Shown here: in pieces, positions 1 through 12,338 of the stretch
Position numbering within the stretch: the first letter of the stretch is position 1
How the letters are laid out: each line of letters begins with the position of its first letter
DNA from: Gnetum montanum
Taxonomy: Eukaryota; Streptophyta; Gnetopsida; Gnetales; Gnetaceae
Assembly (NCBI GenBank): GCA_015680685.1
Contig: MNCI01018314.1
Location: forward strand, 209,899-273,898
DNA length: 64,000 bases
Reading direction: 5' to 3'
Notes under the pieces: model-generated
What the model saw: only the letters and a program-made list of their open reading frames with translations
Told to the model about the DNA's origin: nothing
The model's database searches: none
Translations under genes and position numbers: made by a program

Positions 1-362
1 GATGGATGCTGGACGTCGACTTGCTTCAATTCTTGCTCCTGTTGCACCTGCTGAGCGTGTGAGGCGTGTATGCTGAGCGTCGGGCGTAGACGTCGAGCGT
101 AGATGCTGAGCGTAGACGTCGGCACAACACTTGGTTTAAAATTGGGCATATACGCTGGGTGTATACGCTGGCACAGCACTTGGTTTAAAACTGGGCGTAT
201 ACGCTGGGTGTATACGCTGGCACAGCACTTTGTAAAAACTAGGTGTTTCGATTCTCAGAGTTGCCCTGTGTGACTTCAAATGTAGCCAAAGTTGTCTGTA
301 GGTCACGGGGATCTGCTTCTTGTCAGACAAATGCTAAACTCAAAAATTTTTGTGGTGTTTCA
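1..362 (-). mobile_element. Partial Tat/Ogre-type LTR, inverted, 5' end only
   Basis: Read on the minus strand, this begins TGAAACACCACAAAA at 362, the same start as the E1 3' LTR at 30400. It continues with related sequence (AGAATCGAAACACCTAG against GAGATCGCAACACTTGG) and then with GCGTATACGC-type palindromes in a unit of about 50 bp at 110-235. The rest of the LTR lies left of the window. The minus-strand sequence just before the LTR start is gag coding sequence and not a polypurine tract, so this looks like a solo LTR or the 5' LTR of an element inserted in reverse into E1 gag. A target duplication cannot be checked. Confidence 0.75.
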
Positions 363-1484
363 CCTGCGGCCATCCAAAGACACGAATGGTTCTGCCAACT
401 GATATAGAACCCAAGCTTAGCAACCCCGGATGAGCCGCCCATACCCAAGGGCTTTAGAATGGATCACTTCTGCGACTACCATCAACGCAACGGGCATGGA
501 ACGGATTACTACTTCACCCTGAAGCAGGATATCCGGCGGATGATCGATGACGGCAAAATCACTTTTGATGAGGCTAACCCGGTCCAGCCGCAGAATCAGG
601 CTATGGGGGTGTACAAGGATCCCCTGAACACCAAAGAGGCCTCGTACGTGATTAGCATGATCTACTTCGATGATGATTTTGAGGCAAGTAACATTAACAT
701 CATCTACCCTCAAAACACACAAGAAACGTCCCATAGGCCATTCGTGGTGCAGATTCCTCCCGCCGTGACCATACCCACACCCCAATCACCACGCATCCCC
801 CAGCAACCCTATGTCATCCATATACCTTCGGTCGTACCTACACCCTCAAAGCCACTAATCCCTCACACTCGGCCTGCTCCTTTCGTAGTCCGAGTACCAC
901 CAGCTGTTGCAACAGCGGAGGTCCAACCTCCACCGAAACCAACCCCGTATGTTGTTAGGACACCCGAAAGTCCTAACAATCATCAAACCTCTACCACATA
1001 GGCGTAGGGCAAACCTCACCCCTACGTTGTTAGGGTCCCTAGCTAGCCTTTGGCTCAAATGCCTCCCACTGACCAAACACAACCCCGCCCATCTCCATAT
1101 GTGGTGTGCATCCCAAGGCAATCTGAGGTCCCAAAACCAGCTCCACCTCCACGCCATACGCGAGAACGCCTAGCTGATAGGCTTACACGTGAACGCTTGG
1201 AGAAAGAGCACCAACGATTGGCTCTGGGGCCACCCAAACCTAATCCACTCAATTCCATACCCATGTCGCCGACTAACGATCAGTCAAATGCAAGTAATCA
1301 GGGTGAAGCGTCATCAAGGCAACATGAACCATCTAAAACTACAGCACAAAGCAAAAATGATAGGCCACTAAAACACGAAATAAAGCTATTGGGCCCAATG
1401 GACCCAATCGCTGCCGACAAGAACATCTCTAATAGTAGAGACTTTGCGACGGCCCTAACACAAGTCACTGAAGCATTGAAATAA
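363..1484 (+). pseudogene. gag: E1 gag, 3' part (Tat/Ogre-like Ty3 element)
   Basis: The gag polyprotein of a Ty3/gypsy element would form the virus-like particle and bind RNA. Only the C-terminal part remains: the frame is cut at 362/363 by the inverted LTR. The recognisable block is PPIPKGFRMDHFCDYHQRNG at about 433-492, followed by GTDYYFTLKQDI, a conserved Cys/His segment that matches E2 gag at 10740-10810. A Pro-rich linker of repeated PFVVRVPPAV-like phrases follows (about 740-1140) and then a charged tail to 1484. The frame changes near 1001-1050, so the copy is broken. The retro-gag core that should precede it is missing. Confidence 0.8.
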
Positions 1485-1496
1485 AAGAACACTTCT

Positions 1497-2458
1497 TTGA
1501 GCTTGTATGACTTAGTCCTAACATCCCAAACTCATCAGGAAGCTCTCGCACGCATGCTAACATCCATCCAGGTCAGCGAGGACTTGCCTCCAAGCGAACC
1601 GGCTATTTATGTCGTAATGTATCCATCTCACGGTGCCATCCCTAAACCCTTGAGCTTCCATGATGATAACATCAAAGTAGACAAGAAGACGGGGGAGACA
1701 ACGACAATCCCCATGTTCATAACCATACACGTAAACTAGTTCAAAATACATAGAGTCCACGTAGACGATGGGGCAGCAACCAACGTTGTACCCTATCACA
1801 TCATTGAACAACTGGGACTTACTGACTTGATTAAACCTACGACAACAACATGTTTAAAGTCGTTCAGCGGGTCACGTGTACTGGTCAAATGCACGATAAC
1901 CTTAGATTTCGTAGTGGGAGACTAGTTCCCCACATCCGCTGACTTCCTAGTTGTCGATGAAATGCCGGGTTTCAACCTAATATTAGGAAGACCCTGGTTG
2001 GCCCAACTAAGAGCTGTTTCCTCCCCTATACATCAGAAGATTCACCTACCCTATCAGGGCGGTGAAATCGTCATACATGGGGAAGCAACCACTCCCATCA
2101 TTTCATCACACATAGATATAGACCAAGGCTCCGAGGTTCAACTCGACAAGCCTAGTCTAAATGAGGCAAACAAACCACAACTGGTGGGTGGTAAACCTTC
2201 AAACACGGGACAGGAGTCTTCTAAAACTGAAACACCTGCATCTAACACTGTACATACATCGCCTCATGAAGAAACTGATATGGAAGCAGCGACTGACACC
2301 GAAACACCTGAAAATACCGATACCGAAAACATTCTAACGGACGTCTCCTAGACCGAATTGTCATTCAACGTGATCAGCGAAGGAGACGTAGAATACAAAA
2401 TCGTACCGGCTAATACACCCCCTGACATAAAAATAAAGAAAATCAAAAAAAAACTAAA
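1497..2458 (+). pseudogene. pro: E1 aspartic protease and linker
   Basis: This is the retroviral-type aspartic protease region that would cleave the Gag-Pol precursor. The active-site segment is HVDDGAATNVVPYHI (about 1757-1801), with DDG in place of the usual D-S/T-G; E2 has the same DDG. The C-terminal flap motif is MPGFNLILGRPWLAQL (about 1962-2009). An acidic linker follows and ends in a Lys-rich stretch near 2458. In-frame TAG codons near 1738, 1922 and 2350 break the frame. The domain runs in the same order as E2 11541-12263, so the identification is firm and the copy is dead. Confidence 0.85.
2370..2371 (+). promoter_or_regulatory. Candidate sense 5' splice site after E1 protease
   Basis: TTCAAC|GTGATC corresponds to CTCAAC|GTAAAG at 12339 in E2, both at the end of the protease linker in the same codon phase. 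Ogre-type elements are known to carry an intron between protease and RT. The paired acceptor would be at 25410-25411. In E1 this pairing runs into a stop after nine codons, so the site is only a candidate or has decayed. Confidence 0.35.
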
Positions 2459-2474
2459 ATAAAATACCCTTCGT

Positions 2475-2765
2475 CCGAAACAACGTTAAACTACATACAG
2501 TCCGAAATGACATTAAACTATAATAGAGCCAAGAATATTATTATTATTAAACAACACTCCTTGTCCGGAAAGACGTTAAACTATCATGTCCGCAATGACG
2601 AAAAACTAGCCACGATCAGAAATGGTCGGTCCATCAAGAAACTTATCCACTTCACCTAAAATGTTACTCGTTTACAATGGGGCCTGAAACGGCCTTAAAC
2701 TACGCATAGAAGCCCGAAATGGCTTTAAACTAGTGCAAATCAGGCCCGAGATGGCCTTAAACTAG
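2475..2765 (+). repeat. Hairpin-TTAAACTA repeat cluster, E1 copy 1
   Basis: Six or seven short units share one design: a short inverted repeat, then TTAAACTA. Examples are GTCCGAAATGACATTAAACTA, GTCCGGAAAGACGTTAAACTA and GGCCCGAGATGGCCTTAAACT. Stem arms change from unit to unit (GTC/GAC, GGCC/GGCC) but stay complementary. The cluster separates the sense protease from the 3' end of the antisense gene. The same design stands at the same place in E2 (12600-12835). Positions 2766-3026 show nothing I can name. Confidence 0.75.
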
Positions 2766-3026
2766 CGCGTACCTTGTTGTCCTTTTTACGTATCGTTTAC
2801 CATTACTTCAGTGCGTTACATTTAAAACAGAAAAGCAAACCAAAAAACATTTTAATGTCGTGTTGTGTGTGCAAACAAATTAAAAATCAACAAAAAATAT
2901 TTATTCATGCAATGTTGTACAAATTGTGCCTATTTTTCCAGCGTTTTCAAAGTTACGACGCCTGTATCAATGTGAATCAGCAAAAAAGTAAAAAAAACTA
3001 AAAAAAACTAAAAAAACTACAAAGCA

Positions 3027-6000
3027 CTAAGCGTCCGGGACGGGAGGATCATCTCCTTTAGAGCCACCAACGTCAGGGGCCCCCACTCCACTAGGGCTAG
3101 CTTCGTGAGTATCATCACCACCTTCATTCTGAAGACACCAAAAATATATATATATATATAATAAGAATGAGCGCATGTTAAAATTTTAAACACTATCTAA
3201 TAAACTAACTCTATAGGAACAAAACACTTACCATAGGGGATCCCCCTAGACCAAATTCGAGCCGACGAAGGATTTCTTCCTTTGGAACACTGGCCCAGTC
3301 TGTCCCATCCAGGCCTAAGTCAACGTCCGCCAAGGCCTTGCCTTTGTCGACCGCCGACCATGTAGGACGTTTCAGAGGGAATTCACCTACCGACACCTCC
3401 CCAGAAGCCGTTGTAATTACCCTAGTAGGTGATTCCATTTCCACAGTTGTGTTTTGAGCAAACGTATCAAAGGCAAAGCGCAAACCCTCCACAGACATCT
3501 CTAACTGGCGCTTTTCAATTGACACCTCTTTCAACGACTTCTTGTACTGATGTTTATGGTTCTTCTCATCCTGATCCCATTTACGAACCTTGGAAGCAAA
3601 AGCCTTCCAATCCTGACACTTGAGGTTCAGGAGGTCAATCTGAGCCTTGTGCTCTACCATTCTCCGAGTCAGCAACGCGTGACGATTCAGTAAATTCCAG
3701 TATCCGGTGTATGTGACCTCAGACGTTCGCCAAGATCGATCTCCGCTTAATCTGGCAGCTGCAAACTCGTACCGAACTTTTAAATCGTCACGTTCCTCAG
3801 ACAATTCGGAGACTTCCTTTTCCTTTGCCTGTATTTGTAGCCACAACTGTTCAATGGAACGCCTACAAGTCCATAGCGATTTGGCATTATGCGCAAGGAT
3901 TTTCGCAACTCCGTCATAGACAGGCCTTGGCACCTGTTCCACTTCTAGGGAGAGTGTGGTTAGGCGTTCCATGCTGACGCTCTCAGAGGGATCCCATCTT
4001 AGTTTAGCGCCTAACCACGCAGAAATACCAATGTTAAAATTATTCAAACAAGACATGAAGCTCTAAATCTTTAAGCGATTCATACCTATATCAAGGTGGA
4101 CTTCTTGGAGATGCTCAACGACTTCTTCCACGATTCCATCCACAAAATCCATCTTACTTGGCATTTCTGACCAAGTAAGTGGCCCACGGGTACGGGAAGA
4201 GCTAACCTCAGTGGTCCTCTCAGGGGGAACCGTCTTCATGGGTACGTCCAACCATACCGTCCTGGTCTCACTACCTTCATCTGAAAAGCATACAAGCACG
4301 AGAATAAAAGAACGTAGGAGTAATAACTGACTCAAAAAAGAAAAAAAAATAACCTAAAAGTAAAGGCATACCCTGATCTTGGTCACCCTCTGGGGGATTA
4401 CCCAAATCCAAATCACCCTTGAGGAAGCTACTGAACATCTTGTTGATAGCGTCCGGATCGTCCAAGGGTTCCATTTCAGTAGTCTTCTCTGTTAATAGTT
4501 CCGTTCCCCCGCCTTGGCTCTTCTCTGGGCTTTCCTCCTCATTGTTTTTCTCGGTATGCGTCTCCTCCTCTTCTGTAATGGTCTCCAAGGCCTGCTTCCT
4601 CACTTCATCAAATCAAAAACAGCAACGACACGTAAGCAATTGAAGAAAGGGTTATAAATAAACAAAAACGATGAAATAATAAGCAGATGAGCTTTGCTTA
4701 CCAGGTATCTTGAAGCATATCCGCTTCACGCATGGCTGGTTTATATCGGCAACTTCCTCTGTTGCGCGTTCGGGTCTTTTCAATTTCGACTTGGCTTTCC
4801 CAATGGTTTCCTTAATAACCCGTTCTGCTCGCCTAGTGGTTAAAGGTACATCATCTGGTTCCAACCCCAGACTATCCCATGTGTGGATGGAACCGCCAGA
4901 TGATCCCCCTATGGTAATAGACACGGACTCATCGATACCTTTTGGGGCATCTTGTGATTTGGTTGTCGTAAACAAGTGTTTAACCCACGGGCGGGATAGT
5001 TGACCCTGATCCCGTAGGACAAACTTGTTGTCTGCACGTACCACAAGAAACTCGGCAAAACGATGGAGATAACCGGTGAAGAAGGCAAAGGTGAAGTGAG
5101 ATTGTGCTTAGATATTCGAGCGCAACCGCACTATCTTCTTGTGCAGGCCCACCAACAAAAACTGAGCCCAGTTATACCGTAGTCCAGTTTCCAAGACAGT
5201 TCGCATGATGCGTACTGCCTCAACCCCAAAACTCCGCACCTGAGAAAGGGTTTTGGGAAACACCCATGCCCGAAACAGGGGATACAATTTGTTCACCTCA
5301 ACAACCTTTGCTTTCCCCTGCATCGGGAATCCCTTGGTGTTTTTGGCCATGCCAAGCCAAGATTCCAGCTCACGGATCGTTTGGAGTTCTTTATGAGACC
5401 TGTCCAACACTATGGGTAGGTCATCTGCTGGCATGCTAAACAAGTTAGAAAAGAACACAGGTGACAGATGAAACACCACTTTGACACCCTTAATCCGGTT
5501 ACTGTACTGAGAGATAGACTCATTAAAAGAGTCCACGATCCCTATCATTTCCCCGATCGAGACATCACGACTAGGTGTCATAAAAAGCTCCAGGAGGCCA
5601 GCATCGTCTAGGCAACGAGTGAGGGACGGTGGAGCTTGCTTACGCAGCCACTTTTGCGCCTTTGCTACCTCCCCGAACTTCATTGACAAAGTTGTCTTAG
5701 TTCGTCCTGTCGTCATGGGATCCCCACTGGAAGGTGCATCAACTGTTAAAATAAGTTAAGATGACCATATCAGCATAACCCTAAATAGTTGAACGAATCC
5801 ACTAACGCATCTAGTAAATGTTATTACTCACCGTTAGTGGTGGATTTGGAGGTACTGCCAAAACTATGAGGGAAAATTGGTCCCTGTTCTGTCCAGTCCT
5901 CATGAAGCCATCCACGGGCTTTGCACATCGCAAAGGCCCTAGAAAACTAATCATGAAAATGGACCATTGAATCCTTTGTCTGAGCCAGTACGGCCCCACG

Positions 6001-6620
6001 AAGAGTGGGGGCCGTCATAAATCTTCCAGAGCAGTGCGAGGAAGAGGTATCCCTTCATCCTCAATGAGGGTCCCGTCTGGGTTGGCCTTCGGCCTGCAAA
6101 CAAATACACGTTAAAAACAAGAAACCAACATCAAACGGATAGGAAAAACGATAAATTTAAATAGTCCCACCTGGCTATTCGGTATACTGTGCCAGGAGGA
6201 TTCTGGAACAAGGTATGTGGGCGGGCGGCTATAAACAATGTATTGTTGATGTAATCCAACCCTCGGGGCAATAATGACCACACACGCGTTAACGGGCGTG
6301 TTGACCTGGGCCCGCGGGTAGTGCCATTCTCATTAACAAACGGCCCCTCGTCAATATCTTCGATGAAGACCATTACGCCCTCTGTGGCCCCCAGCAGCAT
6401 TACATCAACGACACTTCGTGTGGTCACTTCGTCAAAATACGACCACATAGCCACCTCAAAATTGGTTAACAAGAAAGCCAGAAATTCGCTAGCGCCTTCC
6501 TTGAACCAGACCCCGTTGTCATCCACGGTTAGAGCCAGGGGAAGGTCGCCATCCTCAATGGGGCTAGCCCATGTTAGCACCCTGACAAGTTCAACCACGA
6601 TAAGGAAACGTTTGCTGTCC
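3027..6620 (-). pseudogene. E1 antisense gene, exons 2 to 8 (FCP1/HAD-like + transposon-protein domain + coiled coil)
   Basis: This spliced gene runs against the polyprotein. GT-AG borders read by eye are: exon 2 6620-6171 (450 nt), exon 3 6093-5832, exon 4 5742-4702, exon 5 4602-4372, exon 6 4280-4086, exon 7 4010-3232 and exon 8 3128-3027 with a TAG stop. Phases join correctly apart from a shift inside exon 3. Exon 2 has the plant FCP1/NIF HAD fold pattern: a strand like motif I (KRFLIVVELVRVL), WFKEGASEFLAFLL..FEVAMWS, and NNTLFIAARPHTLFQNPPGT, where family members have a DD pair, here AA. Exon 4 carries a domain resembling 'putative plant transposon protein'. Exon 7 is a long charged coiled coil. 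Exon 3 holds a shift and a TAG, and exon 4 an in-frame TAA. Exon 1 lies at 24572-24702, beyond inserted E2. Confidence 0.75.
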
Positions 6621-6894
6621 CTGCAACCAATCGCGATGTCACAAGAAAACGAAAGTTTGTATCATAAATCAGCAAAAAATCAAAAATTGACTAACTCTTT
6701 ACAATCAGCGTATACACTGTACACAGAGTGTATACGCCGACCAAACTCTACACTTAGCGCGAAAACACAACTTACGCCTAGCGCATACGCTGTACGCAGC
6801 GTATACACCCGCAATTTAAACGCAGCGTATACGCTGTATACCGAGCGTATACGATGACCAACACAGCATAAATAACGAAAGTTAACTCAGCGTC
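6621..6894. repeat. GCGTATACGC palindromes in intron 1 of the E1 antisense gene
   Basis: This noncoding stretch contains repeated GCGTATACGC-like palindromes and near copies (GTATACGCTGTACGCAGCG and similar) between 6700 and 6890. The same motif fills the U3 part of the E1 LTR (30540-31240) and continues on the far side of E2 (24132-24540). It lies inside intron 1 of the antisense gene. Confidence 0.6.
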
Positions 6895-6899
6895 TACGC
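6895..6899. other. Target site duplication of E2, left copy (TACGC)
   Basis: TACGC directly precedes the 5' LTR start (TGAAACACC at 6900). The same five bases directly follow the 3' LTR end (TTACA at 24126). Five bases is the normal duplication length for Ty3 integrases. The site lies in a GCGTCTACGC motif of E1. Confidence 0.95.
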
Positions 6900-8358
6900 T
6901 GAAACACCGTAAAAAATTGCGAGTCGGCCTCAGGCAAAGATTCGCAATTCAAGCAAGGGCGCATCTCAGCATTCCAGAGGGGGAAATAAGACAGAGCAAC
7001 ACCAAGAGGCGCATAGCATCAAAGTCCGCAAATTTTTGTGCAGATTCCTAATCTTTCTACGCTTTTGCTGTTTACGCTATATCACGCGACATAGCGTAAT
7101 GGAGCTTAGCGTGATGCTGTTTAAACATAGTCTGGCGTCAGAAGGATAGGTACTTTGGCATAGGGAGAAGCTTAAGCAGCGTGATATGCGATTTCTTATG
7201 CATTTTGCTAAGTCTTTTCTTCAAGGCCAGGTTTATGCTCTATTACGCACGGAAGCGTAATAAGTTCCAGAACAGTCAAAGGCAAGGTTTGAGAAAAATG
7301 CGACTGCTCATCATATGCTCAGCACGCAACGTAGCGTATCATAGCGTATTGCGTCGCCACGCTAGACATCCTTTACGCTTCATTACGCGCGGCTGCGTGT
7401 GCAAGCGTAAAACAGCCTGAGTCTATTGTTTCCACGTTATGTTACGCTCATGCACACGACGCAGCGTGATGAGCGTAATATGACCCAAGGACAGTTGAAG
7501 CATGCCCGACGCGCATCTCTTCTTCACACGCACAATACGCGAACGAGCATATTGTGCGTAATCAGGAAGTTTGACACAAAAGCGGTCCAATCAACAGTAC
7601 CCAAAACATTCGGGGCACACGTCATCGGGGTTGCACCTTTTCCACAGGGCGTCGCAGCTTATAAGTACCCCAGTCGACAAAGATAGAGGGGTTGGCAAAT
7701 CAGAGAAGCAAAAGGCATTTTTCTGAGCACCAGAGCACTTATCACTTTTGGAGCAAAGATACAGAGAGCAGCACTTTGGCAATTGTTGACAGCATCACCT
7801 CATAGCAGAAGCAGAGCACAGTTCGCTTTGAGCATCGGCGACAGGAGTAATCGTTCTGCTGGGAAGACTCTATTGGTCAGAAACAGTTGATTGGTAGAAG
7901 TCAGAGCTTGGCCTTCCTTGCATCCCGGCTTTAGCCCACGAGGTAGATCAAACTTCTGTTTGGACCATTTTGCTTGTTGTTTTGTGCTTGTTTCACATCC
8001 AGTAATCAGGGATTCCCCAGTGTAATTTCTCATACAAAATATACATTTTTCAAGTCAAGGCGCAAATCTTAAAACTACGTGCTTCTCTTATGTCATCCTC
8101 CTCTTATCGTGTTTAGCATTATCATCGTTGCAACTCGTCTACATCGTTTTCCCCTCATTTTATCATTCCTCGAATCAGATCGTTCTCGCAAAATATTCAT
8201 CGATTTACTGATTAGTAAGTCCCTATCTGATCGACAAGACCGTTCAGGGTACCGCGGATTCGTTTTTCCAGCATAGCCCTTGCACGGATCCGTGGTTAAA
8301 ACTGTGTACGTGGAATTTGTTCGGTATTTTCCAGCTGCCGATGTTTTCCATCGTTACA
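6900..8358 (+). mobile_element. E2 5' LTR
   Basis: It starts TGAAACACCG and ends CGTTACA (TG...CA). Similarity to 22668-24126 is continuous over its whole length and stops at exactly these ends. U3 carries an irregular array of TTACGC/GCGTAA half-sites at about 7050-7570 (for example TTACGC..GCGTAATA), followed by a TATA box at 7660. Open frames inside the LTR occur in both copies but change little more than noncoding sequence would, and I do not call genes here. Confidence 0.95.
7660..7665 (+). promoter_or_regulatory. E2 5' LTR TATA box
   Basis: GCTTATAAGTACCCC lies just downstream of the TTACGC/GCGTAA array and upstream of a sequence shared by both LTRs (R/U5). It is the likely core promoter for the sense genomic RNA. 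The 3' LTR has the identical box at 23428. Confidence 0.65.
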
Positions 8359-8364
8359 ATTTTC

Positions 8365-8382
8365 TGGCATTAGAAGGAGGGC
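8365..8382 (+). other. Candidate primer binding site of E2
   Basis: TGGCATTAGAAGGAGGG begins six bases after the LTR end. A PBS should start TGG, complementary to the CCA end of a tRNA. I cannot name the tRNA from memory. Comparing the reverse complement with plant tRNA 3' ends would settle it. Confidence 0.5.
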
Positions 8383-8603
8383 TGTTTAGGTTCTGATCCG
8401 AATATTTCGGGTAGCCCTGTTAGCGATCCATTCCCTAAACCGTAGACGTAATACCTCCAGGGAAGTTTACGGCAGATCGTGTGGTGTAGATCGGTCTCAG
8501 CAACGGTTCCTTTGGAATCCTACAGGGTAGAAAGCCTATTTGTGCTTCTGTTGCCAGCCATCTCTTAGATCCGATTACCAGTTACTGTTAACTTCATTGA
8601 TCA

Positions 8604-11343
8604 ATGGATTCCTTGTACACAACCACAACTGCCATGATCCCTATCGATCTGGGTGCCACATCTGTGAACCCTATCGCGGTCACCCGACCAGCTTTGGGCG
8701 CAACAGGATCTCAAGGGTCGTTGCGCCGATCATTGAGGCTTTAGGGAAAAGAGTCCATCTTTGCAGTTATAACCCCTGAAGAATATAACTTTATATGCGT
8801 TAAGATCCAGGCGAAGCTAGCCCTTAGCCGAGCCGAGGTCGAAGCGAAACGAAACTTTCAGGTGGTCCACCGAGGGGGCCATGACTTCAAACCAACAGCT
8901 TACGACATCATTCCCTTGACCGAACACCAACATGAACTCTTTACACAGTTGGTCATGGCCAAAGGCTAGGCTTCACAAGCTGTGGTGGAACCCCAGCATG
9001 GGGAGGAGGAAGAGGATGAATTGGCAGCCCAGTCGGAACATTCGTTCCATACTCTGAGCCCCCAAACGTATATAAATCCCTTGTTTCCTTTCAATGGAGA
9101 AGCTGCACCTTTTGACCCAGCCATGATCGCACAGGTGCATTTCCCTGCCATGCCGCGGGCCACCGCACAGCCGTCTGGGCTACAAGCACAAATACCACAT
9201 AATAACACGGGGGCAGTTTCGTCACCACAGGTACTTAGCATCCCAGTGGTGATCCCGGCGACCACCACGCCTCATTTCATCTCTCAGATACAACCCCATA
9301 ATGTATCCGTAATGCGCCCAGTGTAGACCTTGTCGCTTCCGCCCCCTCCAACTCAACAGATCGCCGCAACCGCCCAGCCACAAACTTACGCCCAACAGCC
9401 TGCCGCAGGTCAGTGGGCCAACCCGGCGGCGCAACATACTCAGTCTGTGGTGTATGGCGTGCAACCCCCGGTTGCACCCGCAACGTATGTTCCACAGGCG
9501 GTGCCACACTATCCCCATCCTTATCTCGTGCAGCAGGCGGCGGCTAACCCCTCTGCACAAGCCAGCGGGTGGTGGTCTTCACAGGCTCCCTTGCCTGCGG
9601 GGATCCCCGCCCCACAAGCAGCTAGTCAACCTCTCCCGTCGTTTCCACTTCCTAGCGTTGCCCTCCCAGTCCAACCTCCTGTGCCTTCTGCACAGGCACC
9701 TCCGTCAATAGGTCTGGACTAAGCTTTCCAGCTAATACAGACTCTTACCGAAGAGGTTCGACGCCTCAAATCTGCTGGTTCTAATACTATTCAGATCATG
9801 GACTTTTACCAGGATGATCCGATTAGACCAGCGGTTCCTATGCTGTTGTTGCCTCCGAGGATGTCCTTGCCTCATTTTACCAAGTACAATGGGAAGGGAG
9901 ATCCCAACGCTCACTTGGTCACGTTCAGATCTGTGTCCTTGTTGTTGCAATAGTGGCCACACACCATCATCCGGGTCTTTGCGATGTCTTTAATAGGGAA
10001 AGCTTTAGATTGGTACCGAGCCCTCCCACGCTCTTCCATCTCAACCATGGAAGAGCTGCTGACCTAATTTGTGACCCGCTTTAGATATAACTTGAAACCA
10101 GAAGTCACATTGGATCAGCTCATGGGGGTGAAACAAGACCCGCTCGAGCCCGTCCAAAGGTTTATACAGCGTTGGAATGCAACCTTGAATGAGATCCGCG
10201 AGCCGATCGCGGATTCGCATCTACTTGCTATATTCAAAGGGGCAGTTAATGACTTTATTAAGTCAAAACTGTATTATCTATACTAGGCCTTTGCTCAAAC
10301 TAGAGGCATCCAAGATGCGGCGGAGGCCAGCAAAGACCCGGCGTATGTCGCCTATAGAAATGCACATAACAAGAACAAAGACAAAGGCAAAGCAGCAACA
10401 ACGACAGTAGCTGCAATGACTGAGAGTACAAAGACGAAGAACAGAAAGGCACCCACCGCACCTCCTGAAACCATGACTAGTGCCGGCACCAGTCAGGACA
10501 CGGCGGCTCCTGAAAAGGCCCCCCAGCCTAAGCCAAACTTTGAGCGTAAGGATCGCTCAAAGTACACGGCACTACCTGTAAAGCATTCTGAACTGCTGAA
10601 ACAACTGTTAGGGGCAGGGCACATTCAACCTAAGAAAGTGTCTGAGAAGGCTCTGAAGCGTCACAAACGTCATTGTGAACTGCTGAAGGACCCTTCTCTA
10701 GCCTTACCTAACGAGCCACCAGTTCCAAGATCTTTCAGGTTGGACCGTTTTTGTGACTACCACCAGCTGTGTGGTCACGATACGGATTACTGTTGGGCAT
10801 TGAAAGACGACATTCAACGAATGCTGGACGACAGTTCACTCAAGTTAGACAGCAGCAACCCGACACATCCAAAAAACCAGACGTTGCACATGTATAAGGA
10901 CCCGTTGAACGCAAACGTTAATCCTTATACAATCACTGTGGTAAGTATGGACAGTGAGAGGAGGGAACCACCGAAACAACCTTTTGTTTTGCGTATCCCT
11001 GCCAACTCACCAAGGGGGCCAACCTTTTCATCAGCAGTCGGTGGGGTCTCGAGGTCGCCCTTCATTATACAGGCACCTCCTCAGACATACTCTCAGTCAC
11101 GCAGCAATAGCCAAGCTGCGGCCTCGTCCGCGCCCACACCCAGGGCACCCTTTATTATCAGGGCGTCAAAACCGCAGGCTGCTCCTCTCACACAGGGGCA
11201 GCCCTCCAACCAAAAGTGTCAATCCTCACCTCCCAAACAAAAGGGAGAGGACACATTAGTCAATGCAGCGAAAGACCATTCTATGCTCGACTTCCCTAAG
11301 CCTAGGCCCTTAGCTTTTGTACCTTCACCTGCGCCTCAGGGGT
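8604..11343 (+). pseudogene. gag: E2 gag
   Basis: This is the structural polyprotein of a Tat-type element. I chose the ATG at 8604 because its frame (MDSLYTTTTAMIPIDLG) continues into the rest of gag. A Pro/Gln-rich middle (about 8980-9720) is followed by the retro-gag core (LPHFTKYNGKGDPNAHLVTF, then IGKALDWYRALP and FIQRWNATL, about 9860-10180). A basic linker and a Cys/His block FCDYHQLCGHDTDYCWALK (about 10748-10804) follow, then a Pro-rich tail. At least seven in-frame stops (near 8743, 8967, 9324, 9720, 9951, 10065 and 10285), mostly TAG, show decay. Positions 8383-8603 are the untranslated leader, where I see no other signal. Confidence 0.85.
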
Positions 11344-11540
11344 AGGATAAAGATGCGGAAACGCAACCACCTTCTCTTGGCAAGAAAAAGAGCAGCCCCC
11401 CGACTAACACCGGTCCACCTCGAGAGATCCGTCTCTTGGGCCGAATGGAAGAGGACAACAGGGAAAAACAACCTAGCCGGGAGAAGGACCTCCTCGACAC
11501 ATTCACGCAAGTTAAATAGGCTCTCAAACAAAAGAACACA

Positions 11541-12263
11541 ATGCTGAGCCTTTATGACCTGCTTATGACATCTCGAGAGCACCGTGAGGCTATGGTTCGC
11601 ATGCTGACATCCATATCGGTGGATGAAAGCTTGCCGGTGGAGGAGGAAGCGATACATGCTATCATGTTTCCTTCCGAAGCTGAGCAACCTACGCCTTCCT
11701 CACTGACCTTCCATGACGGGTCTATCAAAGACGATCCTGAGAAAGGCCAAGTAACCACTGAACCTATGTTTATCACTATCCGGGTTGGAAAATACTGGAT
11801 CCGGAGAGTGCACGTAGACGATGGCGCGGCTACCAACGTCATTCCCTATTCCATTGTGGATAGGTTGGGTCTGGTCGACCAGATCACGCCCACGACGACG
11901 ACCTACGTAAAATCGTTCAACGGGGCATGGGTTCAGGTTAAGGGGACGGTGCGTATTGAGTTTGTGGCAGGGGATCAATTCCTAACAGAGGCCACTTTCT
12001 TAGTCATCGAGGAGATGCCAGGGTTCAACTTGATCTTGGGGAGGTCGTGGCTAGCCCAGCTAAGGGCGGTTTTGTCATCGATACACCAAGAGATACACCT
12101 TCCCTATGCCGGAGGGGAGGCTGTGATACGCGGTGACGAAATCACCCCCAAGACTGTCAATAACATTGAAGAAGAGTGGGGTTCAGAGATAGAAACTACT
12201 GATGAACAAACCTGTCTCCAAACCCCTCAACAAGCTGACAACAATGACGACGGTCTAGCTTGA
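11541..12263 (+). pseudogene. pro: E2 aspartic protease
   Basis: This is an open protease reading frame of 240 codons. It begins MLSLYDLLMTSREHREAMVR, parallel to MSLYDLVLTSQTHQEALARM in E1. The active site is HVDDGAATNVIPYSIVDRLG (about 11810-11869) and the flap block is MPGFNLILGRSWLAQL (about 12015-12062). The domain would process Gag-Pol. The frame ends in TGA at 12261, and homologous linker codons continue to about 12375. The link from gag (11344-11540) carries stops, so the polyprotein is broken upstream. Confidence 0.88.
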
Positions 12264-12338
12264 GTTGACCTGCCATTTCCGGATGACAGCGTAGAGGAGT
12301 CGAACCATAAGTCTCCTCGCCCTTACGTGGCACTCAAC

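Noticed and set aside
7181-8280. Open frames inside the E2 LTR that recur in both LTR copies (for example 7181-7420 and 22949-23188)
   Set aside because: Recurrence is expected because LTRs are duplicates. The products show no domain and are rich in repeat-derived codons.
8966-9722. Minus-strand and alternative-frame ORFs over the Pro/Gln-rich part of E2 gag
   Set aside because: They are shadows of GC-rich gag coding sequence. The gag frame matches the domain order of the element.
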